Positions 25,335 through 34,724 of a stretch of 64,000 bases of DNA are shown piece after piece. The translations under genes were made by a program, and so were the position numbers. The DNA comes from Ktedonobacteria bacterium brp13. GTDB lineage: Bacteria > Chloroflexota > Ktedonobacteria > Ktedonobacterales > Ktedonobacteraceae. The stretch is taken from the NCBI GenBank assembly GCA_015099395.1, contig AP024096.1, positions 372,001 to 436,000 on the forward strand. Direction: 5' to 3'. The notes beneath the pieces were generated by a model. The model was not told the DNA's origin, did not search any database, and worked only from the letters and a program-made list of their open reading frames with translations. How positions within the stretch are numbered: the stretch's first letter is position 1; every line of letters starts with the position of its first letter.

Positions 25335-28300
25335 TCAACTTTTACTGACAACTACTGACTGCGGATCACTGCGATCAAACGCTTGCAAATCCAATTTTGC
25401 TCCACATTCTTCAAAGAGTTGCCTGGCCTCGTCCAGATAGACTTGCGCATCGGTCGAATTTGCAAGTTGTATAATCTTGCTCTGCAACAGAAACTCACCA
25501 AAATGCTTCAATTCGCGCGCCAATTCCAACCTCATATCATATTTTCTAGCCAGCGACAATCCTCGCTCATAATTACTCTTTGCTTCATCATATTGTTTTT
25601 GTTGTACATAATAAGCACCAAGTAAATGATAAGCGCGCGCAACTAATGCAGCTAGCTCAAAACGTGTTGCCTCTTCAAGTGCTCGCATCGTTTGCGTATA
25701 TGCTTCGTCATATTCATTTTGCTGCATCAGTACCTGTGCCAGTATCAATCTTCCCTCCACCCTTGTCTCTTCCTCGATACCTTCTATACCAATAGCACGC
25801 ACAAGTGTATGGTGAGCACGTAAAACTAAACTTTTCTTTCTATTATAGTCATTTCTCTCGTTAAGACTTTGCATTAATCTTAAATAGCCAATATGCACAA
25901 GAGTTAATCCTATATATGGGGAAATGCGCATTCTTCGACAAATCGTTAGCGCTTGATATAAAGTTTTTTCAGCTAATTTAATGTCGCCAAACTCTGTCAT
26001 TGCAAGCCCCAGATAAGAACGACACACACTCGCAGAGGCTTGATCTTTAGTTGACTCTGCAACTAAAATGGCCTCATCGATAACATTTAGTGCTTCCTTC
26101 AAATTACCCGTTCGGATGTCTAACACACCCATATTGCCTAACACTACTGAAACAAGAGGCTTATCTCCAACAAATTCAGCAATATTTTTTGCACGGCGTA
26201 AACAAGATTGAGCCTGTGAATAGTTAGCTGATCTTAAATACAAATCACCCATATTTGTACATATGAGAGCAATTTCACGCTGACAATTATATTGTTCAGA
26301 GATAGCAAGTGCCTTATTTAGCAGGGATAAGGCATCGCTACACCGACCACTTGACGATTCAGTCGTCCCTAACACCGCATATATTCTGCTAATATCAACG
26401 GAGTCATCATTTAGTGCACGCTTCTCTAAAGAAAAGTACGACTCATCTTTTCTAAGGACTTTACCTTCGATGAGTGATGTAAACATCTCCAACGCTTCAT
26501 TCGCCATTTGACGTGTCTCGTTGTAGTTACCCTCACGCCAATATACATAACTCATCAGCAATTTAACCTTAGCCCACACCAGTCCTGACGTAGTATCGGC
26601 TTCACGCAGCACTTGAATGGCACGCTGATTATAGTCTCTTGTCTGTGCAAGATCGCCCTGGCTGTACCAGACAGCGCCGATCTCCCATAACAGCATAGCG
26701 ATTACCTGTGCCTCTTGCTGATACTGTGATGAATCTTTGCTACCGTGCCGCAGAATCATATCTAAAGCCTGGCTATACCAGTGACGGGCTTCGTCGAATT
26801 CGCCACGGAAGCGGGCAATCTCGCCAAGCCGCTCTAGTAGGAAGGAGAGGCGGGCCCAGTCGGGATATCGTAACCCCAGGTTGTCAAGAGCTGTTCGATA
26901 GTGGTTTTCGGCGGCGGGAAAGGATGACAGCTCACAGTCCCGATTTCCGGCCAGTTCGGCGTAATATGCGATCACCTCTTCGTCGGCACCTCCTTCTACG
27001 AGGTGATGCAGGATGACGACGGCGTTCTCTTCTTCACGATTCTTGTACAGCTTGCGCATGACTTCGGCTGCGTTGCGGTGCAGGTTGGCACGGCGTGCCG
27101 CTGAGAGATGCTCGTAGAGGTGGGTGGAGAGCAGGGGATGCCAGAACTGGTAGGTGATCCGTGTGCCTGTTCCCTCTTCTGTAAGCATACCAGAGGAGAG
27201 TCCCTCTTCTAGCAGTTCCAGCACGGTATCTTCGTCATAGTTGGGGGCGCTGGCCTCCATGGCGCTGATAACCTGAAATTCAAAGGAACCTCCCAGCACG
27301 GCGGCTTTGCTCAACAGACGCTGGCAGGCTACGCCGAGTCGTCCGAGACGCAGGGTGAGGACGGCGGCAATGGTGTCTGGCAGCGCGGAGAGCTCGTAAC
27401 CGGAGAGGTCTTCGATACGCGCCAACTCTTCGGCGAAGAACGGGTTGCCGGCGGCCCGGCTACTGATCTGCTGCACTTTGTCCTCGGGAACATGCGAGAC
27501 GTTTTCGACAAGCGAGCTGATATGTTCGTCGCTCAGTCGATCCAGGCTCACGGTCTGCACGACATTCTCACGCCGCAGATCGGTGAGCAGCGGTCGCAAT
27601 GGATGGTTCTGTGCTAGCTCGTTCTCGCGACAGGTGCCGACGATGATAATCGGATAACTATACGTGCGACGTGTTAAGTAAGCGAGCAGTTCACAGCTAC
27701 TACTGTCGGCCCATTGCAGGTCGTCAAGCACGATCAGTAACGGCGTGCTCTCGCTGATCAACGAGATCAGTTCACGCGAGGCCTCCCAGAGCCGCAACTG
27801 CTCCTGCTCAGGCGAGAGCGAGACGGGTAGCTCGACGGCTGGCAGGATCTTATTATGGTACAGTTCTGGCAAGAGCGCACCCAGCGGCTGGAAGACCAGC
27901 GGACGCCGTGTCACCTCCTGACGCTGCCAGACCCCCTGCTCCATCGCCTTACGCATCACCTCGATCCACAGCCGATAAGGAATCGTCCCTTCCTGTGCAT
28001 AGACGCGACTCCACGCTACAGCCCAACCACGCTTCTTCACCTCGCGACCCAGCTCCTCAGCCAGGCGCGTCTTCCCGATCCCCACCTCACCCATCAACAA
28101 GATACACTGCGGACGCCGATGAGGGTCCAGCGAAGAGATCGAGGAGCGCCGCTGCGCAACCGACTTGAAACGTGAGGCATATTCTGCTACCTGCACCAGC
28201 TCCCGCAACTGCTCTAGCTCCGACTCACGACCCACAAGTGGACTCTGATGAGCACGACCGATCTGGACCGCTTGCGCAGGCTGAGCCTGACTCATCTCGC

Positions 28301-29405
28301 CACTGGCAGCATCCCGCGTACCGGTCCCTTCATGGACACTACGCAGCTCGCTCGTCGTCACCCCATTCGAGCGTGTCCCCTGCGCATTCCCCCTGCGCAG
28401 CTCTTCATAGATCTGACGCGTCTCCGGTAGCGGCATAATATTATAATCACGCTGCAAGACCTTGACCAGCGTCCTGAACGCACGCATCGCCTCACCACGG
28501 CGACCCAACTGATCCAGTACAATCATCAGACGCTGAACGCCAGCCTCGTTGGTTGAATCCACCGCAATCAATTTATCGAGCGGATCAATGGCCCCGGTCA
28601 GATCGCTACGCTTGATCATCAGATCGGCCAGTTCCAGCAAGAGCCCGATATAGCTACGTTGCAGAGCATCGCGCCGTGCCCGTGTCCACTCATTGCGCTG
28701 ATCCTCCAGCAAGAACTCGCCCCCATAGAGAGCCGCCGCCTCTTTCAACAACTGCTCACGCTGTCCCGGATCGTCCGCCAGCCGCGTATCATGCGCCTGA
28801 CTGATCTTCTGCTCAAAGATATCCGCATCGATCCAGACGCGCGGATGGTCTGCCAGCACCAGCAGGTCACGCTCAGTCAGCAATAGCGGAGAGGTCGCAG
28901 GCCGACTCCGTCCAGGCTCAAAGACCTGTCGCAGACTATAGACCGCACGATCCAGCCGACTCCCACCATTCTCCGCATCCAGGTCCGGCCAGAGCGCCTC
29001 TATAATCTGTTCACGCCCCAGTTTCCTACCACCCGGACCGCTCACACTCACCAGGCAGCCCAACAGAGCGCGCACACGTTGCTGCTGCCAACTCGAATCA
29101 GTCACAGTCTGCCAATCCAAAGGATCTTGCGGATCGCGACGTTCCAGACGAAACTGCCCCAGAGTATACACGCGAACGACCTGCTCATGATCGCTACTCT
29201 GCGCGACAGCAGAGAGCTCCACACCCAACATATCGGCCTGCGCCTCTGGCGGCAGATGCTTCCCGATATACGTACGCATCGTCCGGCCATCTACCGTCTG
29301 ATAGGCATACCAATACGGTCCATGTCCGACCCCGTCACGACATCGCTTACAACGCGGCTTTCCGCAATAGCTGACCTGCTGGTGATAGGTTTTCTTCCCA
29401 CTCAT
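25335..29405 (-). CDS. BTAD/AAA/TPR large transcriptional regulator
   Basis: 1356-residue regulator. Order: an N-terminal Cys module (about 8-50; CGKPRCKRCRDGVGHGPYWYAY, DUF6788-like, probably zinc binding), a DNA-binding winged helix plus BTAD domain as in SARP/AfsR regulators (about 75-335; YTLGQFRLERR, REQIIEALWPDLDAENG, LYGGEFLLEDQ), then a STAND/AAA_16 ATPase (from about 390; LVGRESELEQL, Walker A GEVGIGKT near 440, Walker B LLIVLDDLQWAD near 562), and about 550 residues of TPR repeats to the end. It likely switches between closed and oligomeric states by ATP and ligand or partner binding to the TPR part, then activates target promoters. Start 29405 follows GGAGC. Four heptamers phased by 11 bp lie upstream. 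Confidence 0.92.
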   Translation of the reverse strand: MSGKKTYHQQVSYCGKPRCKRCRDGVGHGPYWYAYQTVDGRTMRTYIGKHLPPEAQADMLGVELSAVAQSSDHEQVVRVYTLGQFRLERRDPQDPLDWQTVTDSSWQQQRVRALLGCLVSVSGPGGRKLGREQIIEALWPDLDAENGGSRLDRAVYSLRQVFEPGRSRPATSPLLLTERDLLVLADHPRVWIDADIFEQKISQAHDTRLADDPGQREQLLKEAAALYGGEFLLEDQRNEWTRARRDALQRSYIGLLLELADLMIKRSDLTGAIDPLDKLIAVDSTNEAGVQRLMIVLDQLGRRGEAMRAFRTLVKVLQRDYNIMPLPETRQIYEELRRGNAQGTRSNGVTTSELRSVHEGTGTRDAASGEMSQAQPAQAVQIGRAHQSPLVGRESELEQLRELVQVAEYASRFKSVAQRRSSISSLDPHRRPQCILLMGEVGIGKTRLAEELGREVKKRGWAVAWSRVYAQEGTIPYRLWIEVMRKAMEQGVWQRQEVTRRPLVFQPLGALLPELYHNKILPAVELPVSLSPEQEQLRLWEASRELISLISESTPLLIVLDDLQWADSSSCELLAYLTRRTYSYPIIIVGTCRENELAQNHPLRPLLTDLRRENVVQTVSLDRLSDEHISSLVENVSHVPEDKVQQISSRAAGNPFFAEELARIEDLSGYELSALPDTIAAVLTLRLGRLGVACQRLLSKAAVLGGSFEFQVISAMEASAPNYDEDTVLELLEEGLSSGMLTEEGTGTRITYQFWHPLLSTHLYEHLSAARRANLHRNAAEVMRKLYKNREEENAVVILHHLVEGGADEEVIAYYAELAGNRDCELSSFPAAENHYRTALDNLGLRYPDWARLSFLLERLGEIARFRGEFDEARHWYSQALDMILRHGSKDSSQYQQEAQVIAMLLWEIGAVWYSQGDLAQTRDYNQRAIQVLREADTTSGLVWAKVKLLMSYVYWREGNYNETRQMANEALEMFTSLIEGKVLRKDESYFSLEKRALNDDSVDISRIYAVLGTTESSSGRCSDALSLLNKALAISEQYNCQREIALICTNMGDLYLRSANYSQAQSCLRRAKNIAEFVGDKPLVSVVLGNMGVLDIRTGNLKEALNVIDEAILVAESTKDQASASVCRSYLGLAMTEFGDIKLAEKTLYQALTICRRMRISPYIGLTLVHIGYLRLMQSLNERNDYNRKKSLVLRAHHTLVRAIGIEGIEEETRVEGRLILAQVLMQQNEYDEAYTQTMRALEEATRFELAALVARAYHLLGAYYVQQKQYDEAKSNYERGLSLARKYDMRLELARELKHFGEFLLQSKIIQLANSTDAQVYLDEARQLFEECGAKLDLQAFDRSDPQSVVVSKS

Positions 29406-29512
29406 TACACGCTGCTCCTGGACAAAACACCTGGAAAATATCATTAATACGCAAAAACACCGCGTCATCAGTAAATAGATAAATCAATAAGAACTTTAAA
29501 GAAGCGTCATTA

Positions 29513-29552
29513 CAGTCATTGTACAGTCATCGAATGTTCATGAAACAGTCAT
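29513..29552. promoter_or_regulatory. Four 11-bp-phased heptamers, SARP-like site
   Basis: CAGTCAT (29513), CAGTCAT (29524), TGTTCAT (29535) and CAGTCAT (29546) are spaced by exactly 11 bp. SARP/BTAD regulators bind direct heptamers with this period. The array is about 110-150 bp upstream of the BTAD gene start, so autoregulation is the natural guess. Confidence 0.5.
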
Positions 29553-29939
29553 CGGAACCAGCTTGCTATATTCAGCATTAAGCACAAAATCATCCATCCA
29601 GCAAACTTAACTCTTTCAATTATGACGATTCTCCAGTTCCTCCTATCAAATATTCTACAGAACGCAGTATATACTATGTGATAAAGAACATCATCTTTTC
29701 TTCGAAATGGTGCAAAATCCTCTGCGATTGTAACAAAGTTGCAAAGTCATTGTTCAACATTTGCAACATGCCCGTTTCCCAACAGCCATACCACTATACA
29801 CATCTCCCCTCATCATCTAGATCACACTGCTCACCACGCATTCGCAGCGTACTTTACTTGCTATAATTGCCATCTCCCGAAAAACAACATATACTGTATG
29901 TGTTGCGTCTGTTTGTTATCAATTCATCCAGGAACGAAT

Positions 29940-31010
29940 ATGAAGAAGGTTGATACACACCTACCTACCGGATGGGAAACAAGCATACCGCACCTTCCGC
30001 TTCTCGAAGAAGCCAGGGCATGGGAACCCCTGCGCAAATGGGGGCTCTCAGAGGTATGGCGTGTCACCCTGCGCTCAGGACAGACCTGTATAGCCAAGCG
30101 TACAAACGGCTCTATGCTGAAAGAATACGCAATCTACCGAGAACTACTCATCCCGCTCGGCATCTCCCGACCATGCCTGCTTTCAGGGTGGCAGACAGAG
30201 ACCGTCAGCTACTTCCTCTTAGAAGACGTAGGCCATACAACCCTGGAGCAACAACCAGAGTCTCGACTCTTCATGCTCGCAGCACGCCAACTGGCACGCA
30301 TCCGCTGCTCAACCACCCATCAACTCCAGGAGCAACACACAACCGTACCAGCGTACTACCACATCACAGCCGACCACTTTCTCCAGGCCCTCAACTACCT
30401 CCAGACCCATCCCGCCATTACACCCGAATACCACCAGATCCTCAACACCACAGCAAAATGGCTACCTGCCCAACTCACCGCCCTCTATACCGAGCTCCCA
30501 GCCACACTCTGTCACAACGACTACCACGTCAAAAATCTCGTTCTCAACACCACATCTACGACCCAACCGCAACTCACAGCTACTACGTCAGGTGCTCAAA
30601 ACACATCCATTACAGATAATACAACCGGTACAGTTAATACAGCAACAATGGAGACAAAAATCATTACCATAGATTGGGCGATGGCGAGTATTAGTCCCTA
30701 CCACGGAGACCTCTACAGCCTCCTACGCAACGCAGCTGCACGCAACGTCTCCTGCCAGGAAGTACTGGCCGCCTACGAACACGAGCTCCACCTGCTCGCC
30801 CAACAGGACCCATGTGCCCAACACCTGCTCGCCCGCCCACTGAAGTGGCAGCACGCCATAGGCGGCATCTGCATCCTCCTCACCAGCATCGAATGGATCC
30901 TGCGCGAAGCCTATCAAGAGCTTCCCGAATCCACCGCCTGGATACCCAAAATGTTTGCCAGCATGCAAAAGTGCACGAATCAGATCGTCCCCAGAGATTG
31001 TGTGCAATAG
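29940..31010 (+). CDS. Aminoglycoside phosphotransferase (APH)-like kinase
   Basis: 356-residue protein with APH/choline-kinase fold. The catalytic loop CHNDYHVKNLVL (Asp and Asn in place) and the metal-binding IDWAMASISPYHGDLYSLL are clear. The N-lobe has the strand pair WRVTLRSGQTCIAKR with the probable ATP-binding Lys. Between the loop and the metal Asp there is an insertion of about 40 residues rich in Thr, Ser and Gln. The substrate is unknown; many such proteins phosphorylate sugars or metabolites rather than drugs. The start is the ATG at 29940, preceded by AGGAAC; upstream in-frame Met codons have no ribosome site. Confidence 0.85.
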   Translation: MKKVDTHLPTGWETSIPHLPLLEEARAWEPLRKWGLSEVWRVTLRSGQTCIAKRTNGSMLKEYAIYRELLIPLGISRPCLLSGWQTETVSYFLLEDVGHTTLEQQPESRLFMLAARQLARIRCSTTHQLQEQHTTVPAYYHITADHFLQALNYLQTHPAITPEYHQILNTTAKWLPAQLTALYTELPATLCHNDYHVKNLVLNTTSTTQPQLTATTSGAQNTSITDNTTGTVNTATMETKIITIDWAMASISPYHGDLYSLLRNAAARNVSCQEVLAAYEHELHLLAQQDPCAQHLLARPLKWQHAIGGICILLTSIEWILREAYQELPESTAWIPKMFASMQKCTNQIVPRDCVQ

Positions 31011-31068
31011 TAAAATTTAACTATATTAGAGATACTGTTACCTATACAGGCAATGAAAACTACTAGCA

Positions 31069-31148
31069 CTTGTCCCCCTCAAAGACCATCATGAAAAGGA
31101 TGCACCACCCAGGATGAAAACGCCATTTCCAGAAGAGAGGGGGACAAG
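31069..31148. mobile_element. 80-bp MITE-like element
   Basis: Perfect 12-bp terminal inverted repeats CTTGTCCCCCTC and GAGGGGGACAAG bound an 80-bp stretch with no frame. It lies between convergent genes. The ends resemble those of the element at 21182. A role as a terminator is an alternative. Confidence 0.6.
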
Positions 31149-31215
31149 GGTTTAAGGAAACTTTACAGGTGATAGTAGGATTTTACGATATCAGGGGAGA
31201 GTAGATCCTCGTTGC

Positions 31216-31854
31216 TTAGTACGGCTGCCCAGGTCCACCATACGGGTAGGGTGGTTGCTGACCTGGATAGGGTGGTTGCTGACCATATGGCTGCGGCTGT
31301 CCTGGATATGGAGGCTGTCCTGGATATGGAGGGAAAGGTGTTGATTGATTGGGGTTCTGCCCCTTTTTGCGACCGGCCAGTCCACCAAGAGGAGCGATCG
31401 CAGCTCCCATACCAATATTTACGAGAATACAGAATGTGATAAACATAATGATACTTGCGCGTATCGCATTTGCCATGATAGCGGGGGTAAGGGCACTCGA
31501 CGACTGGGTAGTCATCGCCTGGAATATCGTCTGACCCTCGGACTTCACAACAAAGGCAAGCAGGATGCCATAGAGTATACAGGGCAACACTCCATTGAAT
31601 ATGCCTGCCCACAGACCCGCAAGCGTTGCAGTACCAACACGACCTGTACGCCGTGCCGCGAACATACCGGCTAGGAAGAAGGCCGTTAATCCAACCAGCC
31701 AGCTAATTATAAGCCAGAGCAGAATGAGACCGGGTACCAGGTACGTGAGTAACACAGTCACAAGAATGTTTATTACGGCCCCCGCCAGACCAAAAATCAG
31801 CCCATTGAGAAACGCCACTTTCCCAGGATCAGGCAACCGATAGGTTTGCTGCAT
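31216..31854 (-). CDS. Four-TM protein with Pro/Tyr/Gln-rich tail
   Basis: 212 residues. Four to five hydrophobic segments (about 14-40, 43-68, 76-105, 140-165), then a cytoplasm-side linker AGRKKGQNPNQ and a tail of PPYPGQ-type repeats ending YGGPGQPY. Tails of this kind are seen in DUF-type bacterial membrane proteins and may mediate self-association. Start 31854 has AAGGAGAAATAT directly before the ATG. Function unknown. Confidence 0.72.
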   Translation of the reverse strand: MQQTYRLPDPGKVAFLNGLIFGLAGAVINILVTVLLTYLVPGLILLWLIISWLVGLTAFFLAGMFAARRTGRVGTATLAGLWAGIFNGVLPCILYGILLAFVVKSEGQTIFQAMTTQSSSALTPAIMANAIRASIIMFITFCILVNIGMGAAIAPLGGLAGRKKGQNPNQSTPFPPYPGQPPYPGQPQPYGQQPPYPGQQPPYPYGGPGQPY

Positions 31855-32202
31855 ATATTTCTCCTTGCTCAGCAGCGCATGCCATAATACTTGTGCATGT
31901 TGTATAAACATGTCACAAACATAAAAGAATGCATTCTATCAAAAGCTATAGAAAGATAAATTCGTTGAGAACTTCTCTGTTATTATAAATGAAAATAAGC
32001 GATACCACCAGACAAATCTTGCCTGATACTACCGCTTTCCTGCTTTTGCTACTGGCTCTCTCGCAACCTCTTTACCCGCCGCTAGTAGTGTTAACAAAGA
32101 AGAAATGTTTTGATAGAGGATGAACTAAAATGATACAGAATGGCTTTTTCGCAGTAGAACACCTCAATATAGACTCAATATTTTCGGTAAGCAAAAAAAA
32201 AC
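31855..32202. other. Gene-free AT-rich spacer
   Basis: I see no gene. The spacer separates the minus-strand membrane protein gene from a plus-strand promoter and structured RNA. Confidence 0.5.
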
Positions 32203-32232
32203 TTGACAGATACATCAGGAGAGCGGTATAGT
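32203..32232 (+). promoter_or_regulatory. Promoter of the structured RNA
   Basis: Perfect TTGACA (32203-32208), 18-bp spacer and TATAGT (32227-32232). It is one of the best sigma-70 promoters in the window and is not followed by a coding start. Confidence 0.72.
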
Positions 32233-32238
32233 CAGAGT

Positions 32239-32485
32239 AGATGACGATTATACGTGTTGTTTATTTGCTCAGAAAGGCTCTGTTCCTATAATGGACGATG
32301 GTCCTAGTTGTCGTCAGTACAATTTAATACGACAGGCTAGTTGCCCCGTGGCTCCCTTGCCGGGTATCACGCTGAGATATCCATATGTGTCCCTACGCTA
32401 TGCGCACCGTTCACATACGCCCATACAGTGACGGTCTGCTTCAGACACGTCTTGCAAGTTAGCCACCTCCTCAGGTGGTTTTTTT
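32239..32485 (+). ncRNA. Structured non-coding RNA or leader
   Basis: Between a consensus promoter and a textbook terminator, about 245 nt contain no reading frame with a start signal but several local hairpins: GGAC/GTCC around 32295; CTAG.TGTCGT with ACGACA..CTAG around 32305-32345; a CCCGTGGC with GCCGGG pair around 32345-32365; GGTATC/GATATCC around 32365-32385; TATGTG/CACATA; and GTCTG/CAGAC around 32435-32450. I compared it by eye with 6S, SRP, tmRNA, RNase P and TPP, ykkC, cobalamin and fluoride riboswitches, and none fits. It could be an sRNA, or a riboswitch leader whose terminator controls the ABC operon starting 370 nt further on. Confidence 0.6.
32463..32485 (+). terminator. Intrinsic terminator with T-run
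   Basis: CCACCT, 4-nt loop CCTC, AGGTGG, then seven T. The best intrinsic terminator in the window. Confidence 0.9.
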
Positions 32486-32853
32486 ATGCCTTCTTTCTGT
32501 ACATAGTCGCGATCGAGCATATTTTTTTGGATCGTGCTTTACTGGAAACAAGAGCATTGCCCGGGGCATCTACTTATCTCAACAAACCAACGCTGTTAGA
32601 GCGGAAAGGCAAAGGTGATGCGGCGTGAGTGCCGATCCTGAACAACGAGGTCATTGTCGACCACTACAACGTGTTCATGCACCATTTCAGCTTCAGGCAG
32701 CAGTAGAGGTGTCCCCGTCTGTGATGCTACACGCATTTGGACCGTGAGTTCGCGTGTCTCTTGCTTATCGCTCGTTGTGACACGCTGGTCGCTCCTCTCT
32801 GCTGTCTGGAAAACGATACTATAGCCAGATAGTATGTATGAAGGAGAAACGAG
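32486..32853. other. Spacer before the ABC operon
   Basis: No confident gene. A minus-strand frame (32596-32862) encodes a plausible-looking 88-residue sequence, but it starts at TTG without a ribosome site and overlaps the ABC start. It could be a gene remnant. I see no clear promoter for the ABC operon here, which makes read-through from the upstream RNA worth considering. Confidence 0.4.
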
Positions 32854-34680
32854 ATGGCTCAAGTATTCATCCCAGAGGGCGATCGCGAGCGTGAGCAGCT
32901 CCAGAACAGTGTCAATGCCCCCGAATTCAACAGGCAGCCTCCGCGCCAGGAGGATACCGCAGAGACGCCCCGCCGCGTCGGTCTTGTCGATCTTATTATC
33001 GCTCTTATTATTATCGCTATTACTACACTTATTGTCGTTGCTGCTTCACACTGGACAGCACCGCTACAGACAACATTCACGATCGATCTTTCTCTCCGAG
33101 CACTCCCTGTCTATGCGGGTTTCTCACTGCTACGTATGTTTCTGGCATATATACTCTCGCTGGTGTTTTCTCTAACCTACGGGCATATCGCTGCAGTCAA
33201 CCCACGCGCACGCACAATTATGGTGCCTATTCTGGATATTCTGCAAAGTATCCCGATCCTTTCATTCTTGCCGGCGGTCGTCCTGGCGCTGGTCGCAGCC
33301 TTCCCACATTCTAATATTGGTCTGGAGCTATCCAGCGTTATCTTAATCTTTACGAGCCAGGCCTGGAATATGACCTTTAGCTTCTACCATTCGGCACGCA
33401 CACTGCCACCAGAACTGAAGGAGTTCTCGTCGGTCGCACGCTTACGTCCCTGGCAGCGCTTCTTAAAGCTAGAGGTACCAGCCTCGATGATTGGTCTGAT
33501 CTGGAATAGTATGATGAGTTGGGCTGGTGGCTGGTTCTTCCTGATGGCGGCGGAGCAGTTTTCACTGGGCAGTAAATCATTCCAGCTGCCTGGACTGGGC
33601 TCCTATCTGCAAACAGCGGTGAATCAGGGAGATGTTCCGGCTCTGGTCTGTGGTCTGGCAACCCTGGTGGCGCTGATCATCTTGCTCGATTTCTTCTTCT
33701 GGCGTCCGCTGGTCGCCTGGGCCGATAAATTTAAGATCGAGATGAGCTCAGGTGATGATACCCCTGAGTCGTTTGTGCTGAATGCGATCCGTCGCTCTGC
33801 GCTGATCCATCAACTGCAGCGCACGGTGTTTCGCCCTATCGGTGCCGGACTTGCTAGAATCCTGAACAGATTGCAGCCGCTACCGAAAGCAGCACAGGCA
33901 CCACGAATCAAGGGCAGTCCACAAAAGATGACGGTTGGGCGTATCATTCGGTTTATTCTCGCCCTGGTGATCTGTGCTGGCATCCTCTATGGTCTGTATT
34001 CTACGGTCACTCTACTGGCCGGAGTCTCACCTGCATCCTGGGGTACACTCGTCCTGGCAGCGGGCGCGACATTGCTGCGTACCTGGTCGGCACTGCTCAT
34101 TGGTATCGCCTGGACAGTGCCGGTCGGAGTCGCGATTGGCTTCTCGCCACGCTGGTCGCAACGTATGCAACCAATTGTGCAGGTGATGGCATCGATCCCA
34201 GCAACGGCATTCTTCCCGTTGCTCCTGGTCTTCTTTGTCCGTCTACCCGCGGGTGTCTCGATCGCTGCGGTTGTCTTGATGCTGCTGGGCACTCAATGGT
34301 ATATCCTTTTCAACGTTATCGCAGGGGCCATGGCGATCCCGAGCGATCTCAAAGAGGCGACAACAATCTATCAGCTGTCAAGGTGGCAACGCTGGCGCAC
34401 ACTCATCTTGCCTGCCATCTTCCCTTATCTGGTAACTGGCCTGATCACGGCCAGCGGCGGTGCATGGAATGCCAGTATCGTCTCGGAATACGTACAATAT
34501 AGTGGACATACCGTCCATACCTTTGGTCTCGGAGCCTCGATCGCCGCTGCAGGAGCTACTGGTCACTACGCTGACCTGCTGGCTGGTACCTTACTGATGG
34601 CGGCAGTCGTGATACTACTGAATCGTCTGGTCTGGCGCAGAATGTACGCTCTGGCCGAACGCCGCTTTACTCTGGGTTAA
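32854..34680 (+). CDS. ABC permease, two fused NitT/TauT-type domains
   Basis: 608 residues containing two BPD_transp_1 permease domains in one chain, each with about six TMs: domain 1 (about 45-300) and domain 2 (about 365-605). Each contains the EAA-type cytoplasmic loop (LPPELKEFSSVARLRPWQRF; IPSDLKEATTIYQLSRWQRW). The second half closely resembles SsuC/NrtB/TauC permeases. AAGGAGAAACGAG precedes the ATG. It forms an operon with the ATPase 44 bp downstream. Importers of this class move nitrate, sulfonates, bicarbonate or thiamine precursors, but no binding-protein gene is present, so the substrate is open. Confidence 0.9.
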   Translation: MAQVFIPEGDREREQLQNSVNAPEFNRQPPRQEDTAETPRRVGLVDLIIALIIIAITTLIVVAASHWTAPLQTTFTIDLSLRALPVYAGFSLLRMFLAYILSLVFSLTYGHIAAVNPRARTIMVPILDILQSIPILSFLPAVVLALVAAFPHSNIGLELSSVILIFTSQAWNMTFSFYHSARTLPPELKEFSSVARLRPWQRFLKLEVPASMIGLIWNSMMSWAGGWFFLMAAEQFSLGSKSFQLPGLGSYLQTAVNQGDVPALVCGLATLVALIILLDFFFWRPLVAWADKFKIEMSSGDDTPESFVLNAIRRSALIHQLQRTVFRPIGAGLARILNRLQPLPKAAQAPRIKGSPQKMTVGRIIRFILALVICAGILYGLYSTVTLLAGVSPASWGTLVLAAGATLLRTWSALLIGIAWTVPVGVAIGFSPRWSQRMQPIVQVMASIPATAFFPLLLVFFVRLPAGVSIAAVVLMLLGTQWYILFNVIAGAMAIPSDLKEATTIYQLSRWQRWRTLILPAIFPYLVTGLITASGGAWNASIVSEYVQYSGHTVHTFGLGASIAAAGATGHYADLLAGTLLMAAVVILLNRLVWRRMYALAERRFTLG

Positions 34681-34724
34681 CAGAACCAAAAGAGAAGAAT
34701 AGACACAGAAGAGGAGATATCACT

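Noticed and set aside
29940..31010. APH-like gene as an aminoglycoside resistance gene
   Set aside because: Only the kinase fold and catalytic loop are seen; there is no close match to known resistance subfamilies and many such kinases act on metabolites.
32365..32400. CTGAGAT stretch as a TPP riboswitch
   Set aside because: The rest of the TPP consensus (second sensor arm with the GAACCTGATC-type motif) is missing.
32596..32862. 88-codon frame on the minus strand
   Set aside because: Its composition is protein-like, but it starts at TTG without a ribosome site and overlaps the start of the ABC permease gene. Could be a remnant; not strong enough to call.
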